64,000 bases of DNA, from NCBI GenBank assembly GCA_031308135.1, contig JAHLJT010000631.1:5247371-5311370 (forward strand), read 5' to 3'. Under the pieces are notes generated by a model. That model worked only from the letters and a program-made list of their open reading frames with translations, was not told where the DNA came from and ran no database searches. A program made the position numbers and the translations under genes. Origin of the DNA: Acheta domesticus. Taxonomy: Eukaryota > Arthropoda > Insecta > Orthoptera > Gryllidae. This document shows positions 25,421 through 36,554 of this stretch, in pieces (position 1 is the stretch's first letter; each line of letters opens with the position of its first letter).

Positions 25421-25763
25421 GAACAAAACACAGCCACTAATGCAAGGAAATCGTATAAATGAGGGTGGATATGCACTCTCTGGTGGATACTCTCTGCTAT
25501 GGAGGTGGATATGCTTGGTCGGTCATTGGTATATAAGTAAAAAATATACATCGTGGTCACTGCAGACATGTAAACAGTACCGACCAAAACAAGCAGAAAC
25601 AGTGAACTGAAGCATAAGATATGGAATTAAAATGAATTCCTTTAAATCATTTAGTGTGAAAGTGTCTGTCAAATACTGTATTATATAAAAGTGATATTCT
25701 GAAGGCCACTGTTGAAAATTTTTTATCCCTAATTGTAGTTAAATTATTGCTTAATACTCCGAA
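25421..25763 (+). promoter_or_regulatory. LENG1 promoter/5' UTR interval next to the P-like element
   Basis: 343 bp separate the outer edge of the P-like element from the LENG1 ATG. This piece is the LENG1 half of the former RAD54L-LENG1 divergent region. Transcription start sites cannot be placed. Initiation within the transposon end is possible. Confidence 0.45.
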
Positions 25764-28700
25764 ATGAATATTCTGCCAAAGAAAAGGTAATTGCTTTTAG
25801 TGTTGAGAAACATTTGCTGTGTGTTGTTTTAATGTATGTTGATAAATTGTATACCGTCATCATCATCAACAGCAAGGATTAGACCGTTTGTTGCAAGATT
25901 AGATTGTTCTGTCTCATTGCTCATGCCATCTCTTTAAGGGTCGCCCTACACCTCTTTTTCCTTTTGGTGCATATTGAAGGATTATTTTACTTAGCCTTTG
26001 TTATGGCATTCTCAGGACATGATCTTTCCATTTTTTCCAATATTTCTTTATAATTTCTACAACTGGCTCAATGTTTAATTCTTCTTGGATATCTACGCTT
26101 TTTTTGTGGTCTAATAGTGATAATCCTGCCACAAAACGAAGAAATCTCATTTCTGCAGATTCAATTCTTTGCAGCTGATCTGATTTTAATGTCCAACTCT
26201 CACTTCCATAAAGCTGTAATGGCAAGGCAATAACTTTGTAAAATCTAAGCAGAGTTTCTTTTTGCACATTATGCTGTAGAGTTCGTTGAAATGTTCCACA
26301 GAAGTATGTGAAGTTGTTCAATTTTATTTCCACATCTCTTGATTTAATGTAATTAAAATGATTTCTGAGATATTTAAATTCACTAATTTGTTCAATTATT
26401 TGGCCATCTATAACTATCTTAGCTCTTAAAGATTGAAGTCCCTTAAGTGCCATCACTTATGTTTTATTTGGTGAGATTTTCATTCCATATTCATTAGCAA
26501 TCTGACGTAACTTGTGAACTGCTATTTGAGTTTCATGTTCGGATTTTCCTATAAGCTGGTCGTCGGCAAAAAGTAATGTTGGGATCTCGACATTATCGAT
26601 CTTAAAAACCTCATTTAAAGTCATCAACCATTTTTTAATGATCACGTCCATATATATATTTAAAAGTATTGGCGAGAGTGGGCATCCCTGTCTTACTCCC
26701 TGGTTTATACAAGCTGATTCTGTTCCATTTCTTATCATTCGGATCTTGATTTTATTATTTCTGTATAATGATTGAATTGCTGTAATAAGATGAGAAGGGA
26801 GTCCAATATTTTTCAAGGTTTCCCGTAATAATCTTCTTTTAAGGCTGTCAAATGCTTTTACATAATCAATAAAGACGTAGTATGTTGGTAGTTGAAATTC
26901 TCTTCGCTGTTCAGTAAGTTGTGTCAATACAAAAATTCAATCTGAACATGATCTACCTTTTCTAAAACCATGTTGTGTTTCAGATATTTGAGTTTCAACA
27001 ATAGGCACTAACCTTTGGTTTATAATTTTTGTGTAGATTTTGTAACAAGAATTTAGAAGGCTTATACCTCTTTAATTTGAACATTCAAATTTGTCACCTC
27101 TTTTATATAGTGGGCAAATTAGGGCTTCGTTCCATTCTTCTGGCTCTTATCCACTGGACCAGCAGATATTAATAAAGTTTAGAAGTCTGCATAAATTGAT
27201 TCGATGCATATCTGATCAATTCCATGTTTAGATTATCAATACCAGGTGACTTTTTATTTTTTGTTGTGTTAATGGCTGCTTTCAACTCATCCATAGAGAT
27301 CAGATCTATAGAATTACATATATCTATTTTAATTCTTATCTCTTCTTCTTCTTCAGAGGTCCATAACAATTTAAAATAATTTAACCATTTACTTTCTGAA
27401 ATTATATTCAATTGAATTGTATCTCTTTCTTGATTATTTAAATATTTTATAACTTTATATGCTTTACTTTGGTTTCCAAATAAGTCGTATTCAATTTTGC
27501 TAACATATCTTTTCCAACTTTCTCGTTTGAGTTTACGGACTTCTCTTTTAACTAGAGCTGATTTTCTTTTATATTCCATTCTATGATTCACATCCCCAGG
27601 AGATGAGAGAGTCTTTAAGTATGCTTCCTTTTTTTCTTTAACTAGTTGTTTGATATTATCATTCCAGAACCTTAGCCCTTAGCCCTCTAAATTGTATACC
27701 AAATTCAATAATTAATTTGGTGTCTTTTTTGTCTAGATGGCATGTACGCACCAGAGAAAATATTGCACGGGTTAGAAAAGATGAACTAGAGGCCAGAGAA
27801 GAAGCAGAAGAAAAACGGAAAAGAGTTTTGCAAGCTGTGAGTAGATTTGGATGTCTCGGTTTCAGAATATAATATTTAATTTCAGTATCACATCTTTTAC
27901 TCTTAAAGGTCATGATCCCTCAAAATTAAAACAACTTGTTTGTGATTTACCAGGAACAAGAAGCACGAACAGCTCTCTTAAGGGAGAGAGCAAAAGCAAA
28001 ATATGGAGTTCCTGAGCAGCACGTGCAGGTAGAGGAGCCACCGTCAAAACTTGAAAGTCACAGTGACAAGCACGTTAATTTCTTTGAAGAATTGGAAGAA
28101 GGGAAAGTTGTTACAACAAAAACTAATGCAGAAACAGAGTTAGAAGAGAAGGAAAAAAGAGAGAAATATGAAAAACAAATAGGTTATCTTACTTATTTAG
28201 GACAAGATACTGTAGAAACTACTGGTAATATTCCATGGTATGATAAGGTTCCTCAGCATCATCAATTCAATAATGCTTCTGAAGAAGAGAAAAATATTAA
28301 ATCAAAATTATTGAATGATCCTTTAACAGTCATAAAAAAATATATTCCATCTGAAATAAAATCTAATAAGTCTTCGTCTGAAACACCATCATCAAGCAAA
28401 AAAAGTTCGCTTTTAGATTATCAATCCATTCATAGAAGAAAAAGGAAAAAGAAACAAAAAAAGAAAGCAAAAAAACGAAGGAAGAGAAGCTCTGAAAGTA
28501 GTAGTGGCAGTGAAAGTAGCACAAGTAGTGAAAGTGATAATGAGGAAGTAAAATTGCAAAGTAGAAAAAGTTTAGAACAATTACGTGCAGAACGTCTTAA
28601 ACGAGAAAAGGAAGAACGAGAAAGGACAGAGCGACTGTTGGCCCGATTGCAAGGAAAAGAACTGAAAGAGGAAAAGAAGGAGGTACCTGTCATACAACAA

Positions 28701-28766
28701 AAGTATAATTCCCAATATAACCCAGAACTTGCAAAGCAGAATTTTGCCACTTACTCAAGAAATTAA
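25764..28766 (+). CDS. LENG1: Leukocyte receptor cluster member 1 homologue (3 coding exons)
   Basis: LENG1 is a conserved, poorly characterised nuclear protein with an N-terminal Cir_N-like block. Exons 25764-25786, 27737-27836 and 27954-28766 have GT-AG introns and compatible phases, giving 311 residues (human 264). Exon 1 encodes MNILPKK. Exon 2 continues WHVRTRENIARVRKDELEAR, the hallmark block. Exon 3 has EQEARTALLRERAKAKYG, IGYLTYLGQ, IPWYDKVP, a Lys/Arg-rich then Ser/Glu-rich low-complexity tract (about residues 205-245), SLEQLRAERLKREKEERER, LLARLQGK and the terminal YNSQYNPELAKQ block. The extra length is in the low-complexity tract. Intron 1 holds an antisense LINE. AATAAA occurs at 28765-28770 (overlapping the stop) and at 28897-28902. 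The frame is intact. Confidence 0.96.
25856..27687 (-). mobile_element. 5'-truncated non-LTR retrotransposon (RTE-like) in LENG1 intron 1
   Basis: The insert is bounded by a perfect 13-bp target duplication, TAAATTGTATACC, at 25843-25855 and 27688-27700. On the minus strand it carries three open pieces of one reverse transcriptase: 27591-27169 (KSPGIDNLNMELIR block), 26927-26457 (VFIDYVKAFDSL, GVRQGCPLSPILLN, LLFADDQ) and 26456-26001 (LQLYGSESWTL, RIESAEMRFLR). Stops or frameshifts separate them. The endonuclease domain is missing, as expected after 5' truncation. The 3' end (plus-strand GTCATCATCATC at 25856) reads as a short TGA-type tandem tail, common in RTE elements. The clade is inferred from these motifs only. 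Confidence 0.9.
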
Positions 28767-29016
28767 TAAAGTGTTCCCCTTTATCAACTGCTACAATGTG
28801 GAAATACTGTATGTTTATTCTGTAAAATGTGTATATAATGTTCTTGTAATAGTATGCCTGGCCTTGAATAAGAGATGTTGGAAATAATGCTTTGTAAATA
28901 AAATGAAGTTAGTGATTGAAGGAATAAATATTTAAAATGAAGTTCATTTATAAAAAAGTTCATTTTCTTTGACAAAATGTATTTTAATATAAATAAATTT
29001 ACTGCATGCTGCGCCC
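28767..29016. other. LENG1 3' UTR and flank
   Basis: AT-rich sequence with two AATAAA hexamers. Nothing else is recognised before the P-type arm. Confidence 0.5.
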
Positions 29017-29141
29017 GTATCAAGCAGTGTTTGTGATCATGCCACTTCTGGCGGCAGGACTGAGAAAGACGCGAAATGCCGTGTGATATTCCATCGTGGA
29101 TATAGGGGCTCAAAAGGCAGAGTTAGAAAAATTGCACTGTA
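29017..29141 (-). mobile_element. Single P-type inverted-repeat arm (half MITE)
   Basis: Read on the minus strand it starts TACAGTGCAATTTTTCTAA and continues through CCACGATGGAATATCACACGG, TTCGCGTCTTTCTCAG and GCATGATCACAAACACTGCTT. This is the same order as one arm of the 257-bp MITEs and the P-like element end. The opposite arm is absent, so it is a truncated copy or a solo end. It lies about 250 bp downstream of the LENG1 stop. Confidence 0.75.
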
Positions 29142-29365
29142 CATTAAGAAAAGTAAAACCTCGACATAAATTGCAATTTTCATTGAAAAATTTAGAGCCA
29201 TTTTGAAGTAAATCGCGTTTAAATGTGAAATTTGAAGCTCTTTTTCACAGGTAATGTTTGAGATTTCGTAAAACTCAAAAAGGTTTTTATTGATTGTCTA
29301 TTCTTCATTGCATAAAGAAAGGTTCCATTATTGACAATCAGATCATGTAATAATAAATTGATCAT

Positions 29366-31500
29366 GTGATAATTTATTGGCAAAATTTTGATATGAAATA
29401 TAAGAAATTTCTTAATTTATATATGCAACTAAAAATGAATAATGACATTGATATCAATCAAACTTCATGTACCAGAATCAAATGGTTTCATAATTTGACG
29501 AAAAAACAAATTCTGGAATATGTTGTTGACATAGTTAATTTGGGTCCGAAATTCAGTTTTCCGTTAACTGACAGACAAAAATCAGTGGTTAGGCAGAAGA
29601 GCAGGTCCTTTGGCCTGAGCCTTGCCATTAATAAAGGTATTTTTATTATTATTATTATTATTATTATAAAAATCAGTAGCTATTATAGAGAGTATTAAAG
29701 AATTTGAGAATTCCGTAAGAGGTATTCCTATTGAAGATTCCAACCAACTCAGAAGTGAGCTTATAACTTCCATGGATTTATTTCTACATACAAAGATTAG
29801 ACATTCTCTTAATGAGTTAAAAATACTTAAGAATTTAAAGGCCACAAAAGAATTTTTGAAACAAAATCAAGATGTAATTATTGTTAATTCTGATAAAGGT
29901 GGAGCATCTGTTGCTATTGATCGAAATGATTATATTGTGAGAGTTAAAGCTCAATTTATTGTTCCCTCGAAATATGTTCAAATTTCCAAATCTAAAATTA
30001 ATAATTTTATTAAAGAACTTCTAGAAATTGTTAAAAGATGGAAAAAATATAAATATTTAGACCTCAACTCCTACTATAAAATATATCCAACAACAGGCAA
30101 AATTGCTAGAGGTTATGGACTTAGCAAAATTCATAAATCAGAACGACCGATGAGGCCTGTGGTTTCCAGTACTGGGACGCCCCAGTACGAAATATGTAAA
30201 TATTTAAACCAAATTTTGAGACCTCTACTTAAACAAGATTCCCAAAATGTTGTTCGTAATAGTCAGGAATTAGTGAACCAATAGAAAGAAATAATAATTC
30301 CTGACAATCACATTTTGGCTTCCCTAGATGTTATTGGAATGTTTCCAAACATTCCACATCACCATATTATTGAGAGTTTGACTGAAGCCCTTGACCTTGA
30401 TGATTCGATCCCGACTCATAATTCTGAAATTATTATGTTGATTAGATGCATTTTGGCTAATATTGAATTTTTATTTGATAATCAAATTTATCAACAAATA
30501 GATGGAACTCCCATAGGAGGTTCTCTTAGTTCTTTATTCTCTGAGCTTGTTATGAGAAGACTTGAAAGAAAAATTTTACCTCAATTAAATATATATTTCT
30601 ATAAAAGGTATGTAGATGATGTAATAATTGTATTGGATAGAGATAAAACCAACCACATTTTAGAAACTTTTAACAATTACGAACCTAAAATTCAATTTAC
30701 AATTGAAATAGAAAATAATTGCTGTTTGAATTACCTTGATATAAAAATCATACTAAATGACAACCTGATAACAACTGATTGGTACAAAAAACCTGTTGCC
30801 ACTGGTCGTACACTAAATTATCAATCCAGACATCCAACGTCAATTAAAATTGGAGTGATTTATAGTATGGTAGAAAGAATGTTTAGCGTATCAAATAATG
30901 AAAATTACAAATATAATTTATATAAAATTGAGAATTTTTTAATTGCCAATGACTATCCTTTAGAATTTATTAAGAAATTTATTCGAAAAAGATTAATGTT
31001 CTACAAAAATTTAAGCTTTCAGAATAAGTCTGATATTGAAGACGTAAATGGTAATAACACGTTAAATTTAATCATTCCACATATTCGTGGGATCAGTAAT
31101 AAAATTCAGAAATTTGTTAGGAACAGTTTCACTGGGAAATACAATGTTCGATATAAAATTTTCAATAAGATTAATGTAATTAAGAATGTTAAAGATGTCA
31201 TACCATATAAAGAAACAGAAAATACTGTATATCAGATTTCTTGTCAAACATGCGACAAAAAGTACATTGGTCAGACGAAAAAAATAATAAAGAAAATTAC
31301 AAATGAGAATTAAAGAACATGAGAGGAATATTAGGGAGCCATTTAGCAGACAGAATTCCGTAACGACTCACAGAATAGGAACTGGTCATGGGTTAGACTT
31401 TGATAATGTTAAAATACTTGATCAGGAAACCAGGAGATTCCCAAGAATCATTTCTGAAACTATTCATATTAAATTAAATTACTATGAATTCGATGGTTGA
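29366..31500 (+). pseudogene. Penelope-like RT + GIY-YIG endonuclease, broken
   Basis: The N-terminal part (29366 onward) has the family block LGPKFSFPLTDRQ. An 81-bp insertion interrupts the frame at 29587. The RT then runs 29676-31290 with SDKGGASVAIDR, RPVVSSTGTPQYEI, ASLDVIGMFPNIP, GTPIGGSLSSLFSEL and the catalytic YVDD (YKRYVDDVIIV). After it comes the GIY-YIG endonuclease: VYQISCQTCDKKYIGQT with the Cys pair, then RIKEHERNI. Lesions: the insertion, a TAG at 30282-30284 between two RT blocks, and a frameshift between about 31283 and 31303 inside the endonuclease. Composition is very AT-rich. The copy is inactive as written. Confidence 0.92.
29587..29667 (+). mobile_element. Short retroposed insert with (TTA)n tail inside the PLE frame
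   Basis: A 10-bp direct repeat AAAAATCAGT flanks it (29577-29586 and 29668-29677). The insert starts GGTTAGGCAGAAGAGCAGG and ends in a TTATTATTA tail. Removing it and one repeat copy brings the flanking PLE codons back into register. Size, tail and duplication fit a SINE or a 5'-truncated LINE end. The donor family is not identified. Confidence 0.8.
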
Positions 31501-31775
31501 ATGTAATAACTTCACCAATGCGTATGATAACATATTACGCAAAATAAAATAATATTTATTATTTTCTTCCATTATTGACCCCTGCCTATGGTTACCTGAC
31601 CCCCTGCCTCTTTATTCTATTCCTTTGTTTTACTTACTATTCACAAACGTAAAAATTATATTTAATAAAAGGTAAGCTTCCATTATTTAATATTTTCTGC
31701 TTACATTATATTTTTAAAAAATTCATTTTATTTTATCATATTTATGTAATAAATTTGATTGTAGCCAAAATGTAC

Positions 31776-31812
31776 CTGATGATGGAGACAAATGATCTCT
31801 GGAACGTGAAAC
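31776..31812 (+). ncRNA. Hammerhead-ribozyme-like motif in the PLE 3' region
   Basis: CTGATGA (31776-31782) is followed by a possible stem-loop (TGGAGA pairing with TCTCTG) and then GGAACGTGAAAC. Penelope-like elements are known to carry hammerhead motifs in their terminal repeats. The core is imperfect: the first strand after the stem reads GAAC, not GAAA. The copy may therefore be inactive. A related motif occurs in the second PLE at 39827-39860. Confidence 0.45.
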
Positions 31813-31913
31813 TCCAACCTGTAAAACTCCAACTTCGTATTTCTTCAACTTTGTATTAAATATATTTTATTATCACATGATCTGATTGTCTATAATTAAT
31901 GGAACCTTTCTTT

Positions 31914-32708
31914 CAGTGGCGTAGCGTCAGGGGACGCTGAGATGCTGAGCATCCCCGTATATAAGAACCTTAAATACTGTATTGATAATCTTACAAGTAG
32001 CGAAACACGATAATCTTACGTGTTGAGCGAAACACGTTTTGTATTAATTTTAAATTGATTTCCTATGATTGAATTCGGCGGGCTGTTGAAGCTGGCCTCT
32101 GATTGCGTGGAAGCTAAAATACTTCAGCGTCTGCCGCCAGATTGCGACGAGCAATGACGCATGCGCAGATGGCGAGGTTCCCCTCTCCCCTCTTCACCCC
32201 TGGCCCAGAGAAACCCGACTGCTTTACGCTAGCGTCTACTGCGGAAAGAAGCTCGTTTGTGCACGAGAGCGCAGCACACTTCAGGCGTTCAGTAAATTAT
32301 CTTTCTCTCTCTCACTCGGGAGTCCCCGCTTGGTCATGGGTACAAACTGTAGAAATAGTTCCTGACTACTATTTCTTAATTAATATCCAAGAAATTGTAT
32401 TATCTCTTAAATAGATTACATGTTATTTAAGTCTGCAATGTATAAATTAACAAATGGTCTTATTGCCATTCGCGTATAAGAATTAAAGCTGAGCCATTGT
32501 ATAATTTGCTTTCAAGACATCGGCAGCCCTGACTGCTGTGAGGATTTTGTGGGAAGCGCCTACACCGTCGTAAGCAATCGAGATCGTGGAAGTAGTCCCA
32601 GTGTATCTGCCTTGTGTTGCGTTCGCCTGTTAGATGAAGTAGTTGATAGTGACATTTTGTGTGTTATTGTTGAGCATCCCCAAACGTGTGAGTCACGCTA
32701 CGCCACTG
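31914..32708. mobile_element. Non-autonomous hAT element with perfect 8-bp TSD
   Basis: The ends are inverted CAGTGGCGTAGCGT / ACGCTACGCCACTG, with GAGCATCCCC-type subterminal repeats on both sides. The flanks are identical 8-mers CTTTCTTT at 31906-31913 and 32709-32716, the hAT signature. Its 795 bp include no transposase frame. It sits in the right terminal repeat of the Penelope-like element, whose sequence resumes at 32717. Confidence 0.95.
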
Positions 32709-32723
32709 CTTTCTTTATGCAAT

Positions 32724-33813
32724 TCGTAAAACTTAATTAAACGTTATTTGAAGCACTTAACTCACAAATACAATTGTGTTTACAAATCGGTGGAAATATG
32801 CGAATTAACGACGGGAGATATATTTCAAAAATACTACATCGTCTAATTTTTGAAAAAATAGAATACTGCAAAATTAATTTTATGTCACCTTAAACAGTGC
32901 AATTAGCACTGTCTGTATGAATAGTTCGAAGAAACAACTTTGAGCCATTTTTGAGAAAATTGCGTTTCAGCGTTTCTGAAAAAGCGGAATTTTGAGATAG
33001 TTTTCACTGAAAACTGTTGAGTTTTCAAGAAACTTAATGTAGCATTATTAAAAACACATGTGCTCGTAAATACCATAACGTGAATAAATTGCCGCTAATG
33101 TAAATATTAACGACGTGAGGGACAAGTCAAAAAATTAATTTTTGTAATTTTTAGAAAAAATAGAAGCATAGAGCAATACGGCGTTTGTGTCATCTTATAG
33201 AGCACATTTGGCTATATCCCCACCAACATTTTTAAGAAAAAATTTGGTGCCTTTTTGAGAAAATCTTGGTTTTGTAATTTTTTGTTTGTAGTGTTTAATA
33301 TTGCACTAAAACTACTCAAATGTTAAAAAATGATACATGACCTTAATGAAAGAACTAAATATGGAGAATGAATTCAAATTGAAGGAAAAATATCTTATCG
33401 TCAATTTTGTAGTTGTAGGAAGACGCCCCCCCCAAAAAAAATATGGCACTTTTTCAATTGTAAAACAATCTGTGATTTCAACGATCATGAGACTAGCGCC
33501 ATTCTCTTAAGAGTTCTTTACGCTTATGATTCTAATTTTGTAATTGTAAGAAGATGCCAGGAAAAACTCAAACTTTTCAAATGCCATCTTCATAAGTGTA
33601 TTTTCCTCCATTCTGTCAAAAAATTTAAAGACAAAATTTGGAGTCTGTTTTGAGAAAATGTGTACTGGGGCTTCGTGTGAAGTAACCTCAAATTTTAAAG
33701 AATGTTTTTCAAACTCGCAGCGCCTTGAATCGAACCAGATCGACCGGGCAATATCCATTTTGCAAAACATCTTAAGCGCTAGTGGTGTTCACAGACGAAT
33801 GAACGTTTTGAAC
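32724..33813 (+). repeat. Dispersed repeat family A, copy 2 (left part)
   Basis: Shares with the inverted 59-60 kb copy the opening 'TTTGAAGCACTTAACTCACA' region, the poly-A-interrupted 'TTTGAGAAAATC' blocks, the CATCTTATAGAG stretch, and the GCGCTAGTGGTGTTCACAGACG core at about 33775. A TIR element (33814-34946) interrupts it, and the repeat resumes near 34947. No credible ORF. Confidence 0.7.
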
Positions 33814-34946
33814 CTAAGGTCCGTTCGCTGTAACTTAACTCAGCACGAAAACAAATGCACGTGGTCGTCACTTGTCATTGTCTGACGGACACCACACTCC
33901 CCTTCAGGGCGTCGTACGCTATAGGAGTTAGGTCCCTTTCAAAATTGATTTATTACCTGACTCTCTACACAATAAATACAAATCTCTACAAAATATTTTT
34001 TTCCTTTGCCTTGAAGTAAAATCAGACACCAAACGTGAACTTACCTGCCAACCTTCAGCTGCCAACGGACCTCTTTGACATTATGTTCGTTTGGCAGGCC
34101 GTCGGCGTCGCTCCTGTCAAATTTTATCAGCAGTTCCGTTCTCGAATGAGAAAGATTTAAAAGAATGCTGGATTTTTGTTTGGTTAGTGAAAAGTGTGCT
34201 TGCTCATTGCGTTGATTTTTGTTTCCACATCGAACACAATAGTGAAGCAGTTCCCGGGATAATCCGATTTGAAACATTCGCAAGGAAAATCCTTCAGAAG
34301 TGGTGAGAAGAAGGTTGTATTGATGTGTTTGATTAATTAGCGGCTAAAAATCCGTCAATGACTTTGTGGCAGGTGGAAGAAATGACTGCTTAATTTCAGG
34401 TGTCGGTGTTAGACGTGTTTGAAAACTGTGTAATGAATTAAGTCATTGGAAAAGTAATCTTCACGTCAGAAGAGATGTAGAGAAAAACATGTGGAGGGCG
34501 AGTGCAATGAATTTGTTAATCCGCCATTCGTATTTGTGTGCACATTTTTTCGTAGAAACGAATTTCCAACATAAAATAAAAATTCTTGTTGTGGTTAATG
34601 AAGATTCGGGACTGACAAATTTTAAAAGAACGTCACTGTATGTTCTATGCTTCGTGCGGGATTTCACTATGCTTCGGGCGGGATTTCACTACTACCTTGC
34701 AAGAACACACGTAAATGTAAATTCTGTGATATTTAAGCAAATCATCTGCATATTTTGGGTGTATTTTGAGCGTATTAAAGGAGTACTAGTGAAAATAATA
34801 TGCAATGACAGTTCTGGCTGTTACACGTGCCGGCACTTGAATATGGTCGTGGCGCGAATGGCGCAGCCAATCACGAACTACAGAGCGGAGGGATACACTC
34901 AAAGTTTGTTTACATGCGGAGTGAAGTTACAGCGAACGGACCTTAG
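33814..34946. mobile_element. 1.1-kb TIR element inside repeat family A
   Basis: A perfect 23-bp inverted repeat (outer 20 bases CTAAGGTCCGTTCGCTGTAA) bounds 1133 bp at 33814-33836 and 34924-34946. A 22-bp near-perfect tandem pair (TATGCTTCGTGCGGGATTTC and a one-base variant) lies at about 34648-34690. The open frame across its right part (34489-35139) runs out of the element into the neighbouring repeat and has no domain, so it is not a gene. No target duplication could be recognised. Confidence 0.85.
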
Positions 34947-35305
34947 TGATGCTACAAGTATCAAAGCACATACTTTCTCGCATGCTTCTAAATGTTACGC
35001 AATATTATACTACTATATAAACCAGAAAAAAATATTTTCCTTTCCAAGACCCGAACTCAGATCCTCAGAGTTAACTTACTGGCACTTATACCAGTACGCC
35101 ACACAAGCGCCGTATGGGAATAACCGGAGAGAGGGATAAAAAGATAAATTCCCGATTCATGTAAAATACACTCAACAATCAAAGTATGTTAGAAACTCCC
35201 CAAGTCTCCAGTCCGTTTAGATCGATCACGGAATATCGATTTTGGAGAAAATAGACTGAACAGTTTAGGAGTTACAAGTCTCCACAGACGATAGCTGTTA
35301 GGACG
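34947..35305 (+). repeat. Repeat family A, copy 2 (right part) with tRNA-like block
   Basis: Matches the sequence after the core in the 41-42 kb copy. The minus strand of 35048-35115 has TGTGTGGCGTACTGGTATAAG followed by GAGTTCGGGTCT, a tRNA-like A-box/B-box pair. The same block at 41960-42024 reads GTGGTATCAGTGC and GGGTTCGGGTCTC. This part of the repeat therefore looks tRNA-derived. Confidence 0.6.
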
Positions 35306-35575
35306 AATGGTTAATTGATAGTGATTCCGGACGCGTCAACTAATAAGGTCATTAGTCCTGTAAGTGTGTTTTTACTCTGGAGGTAGCAGTATTCTTCTCC
35401 CCCTGGATAACTAAATCCGGCGCCGACCTACCGTCGCACGTTGGGGTATTTGGTCGATTTAGGCGGCCAAAATTATTTTTGCTGTTTAATTGCATTTAAA
35501 TGCGCCACCTTTCAAATTCGTGGTTGCTTAGGTGATGTGAAACTGTTTTTAATAAGAAAGATGATGTTTTGAACT

Positions 35576-36186
35576 TTTTATTATTATACAGGGTGTCCGG
35601 GGAGGAAACTTCGAAGCTTGAAAAATAAGCTTTAAAGACAATTCTAAGCATATTTTGTCTAATAAACTACGTGGATATTCCGAATGGGTGACCCGCAATA
35701 AGCACTCAAAAGTTCGTTTGAAAAATTGATTTCCAGGCAAAAATGTGCATTATAAAAGCATAGAAACACTCCAGAAACATGTAAATTGTTTATTATTTAC
35801 AAAAGAAATGAACGTATTTGTTCAGAAAGAACAATTAAGCGACAAATAAAAAAAGCACTCAATTTACCAATTTGACTCCTTTTTTTATTTCTCGCTTAAT
35901 TTTTTTCTATCTGTGCAAATATATTCATTTCTTTTGTAAATAATAAACCATTTACATGTTTCTTGAGTGTTTCTACGCTTCCATGATGCATGTTTTTGCC
36001 TAAAAATCATTTTTTCAAACCAACTTTGCTTTTTTGTGTGCTAAGAGCGGCTCAGCCATTGGGAATATCCACGTAGTTTATTAGAGAAAAACGCTTAGAA
36101 TTGTCTTAAGAACTTATTTTCGAAGTTTCGACATTTCTTCCCCGGACATTCTATATAATAATAAAAAGTACCCGGACACCTGTATA
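35576..36186. repeat. Foldback element nested inside the 2.2-kb TIR element
   Basis: The left arm starts near ATTATTATACAGGGTGTCCG. The right arm mirrors it, with shared blocks AATTCTAAGC and TAATAAACTACGTGGATATTC, and AACATGTAAATNGTTTATTA around the centre. The extreme end is present twice on the right (GGACATTCTATATA at about 36145 and GGACACCTGTATA at about 36174). Arms are about 260 bp. Confidence 0.85.
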
Positions 36187-36554
36187 AATAGTAAAGGAAA
36201 AGCTTACCAATCTAATGACATTTTAAAATGAAATAATCTGCTACTGGATTTTTTCTTGGATCTTTGATAATATTGACTGATCTAGAGGAATATAATTTAA
36301 TTAATAACTTTGTTATTTCAAATTAAAATTTGAGTTTCCCCTGGGATATAAAATATTGCAAATTAGTGATAGAACAGATGATTATAAGAATGGTTCTTCA
36401 TCCGAAGATAATTCTATTTCTTCTGATGTATACTATAAAGGATATAATTTCCTATTACTGCTTCTAATTATTTCGTATTGCCTCCTGGAAAGATCAGCTT
36501 CAACAAAGAAAGCTAAGTGTGTCATTTTCCTATCTTCCTAAACTATGCTTTCTT

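Larger units (their letters stand above)
29307..32723 (+). mobile_element. Penelope-like element with inverted flanking repeats, hAT nested in its right repeat
   Basis: The left arm (29307-29350, ATTGCATAAAGAAAGGTTCC and on to GACAATCAGATCATGT) is repeated inverted at the right (31862-31913, continued at 32717-32723 after the hAT). Between them lies one broken Penelope-type reverse transcriptase plus GIY-YIG endonuclease frame and a hammerhead-like motif. Inverted terminal segments are a known arrangement of Penelope-like elements. The full structure, including the repeat that resumes beyond the hAT, shows the hAT arrived later. Confidence 0.85.

Noticed and set aside
35041..35115. Functional tRNA gene
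   Set aside because: A and B boxes are present, but the cloverleaf stems do not close and the block sits in a dispersed repeat. It is SINE-like.
34489..35139. 216-codon ORF
   Set aside because: Runs from the middle of a TIR element across its end into a tRNA-like repeat, so it cannot be one conserved gene.
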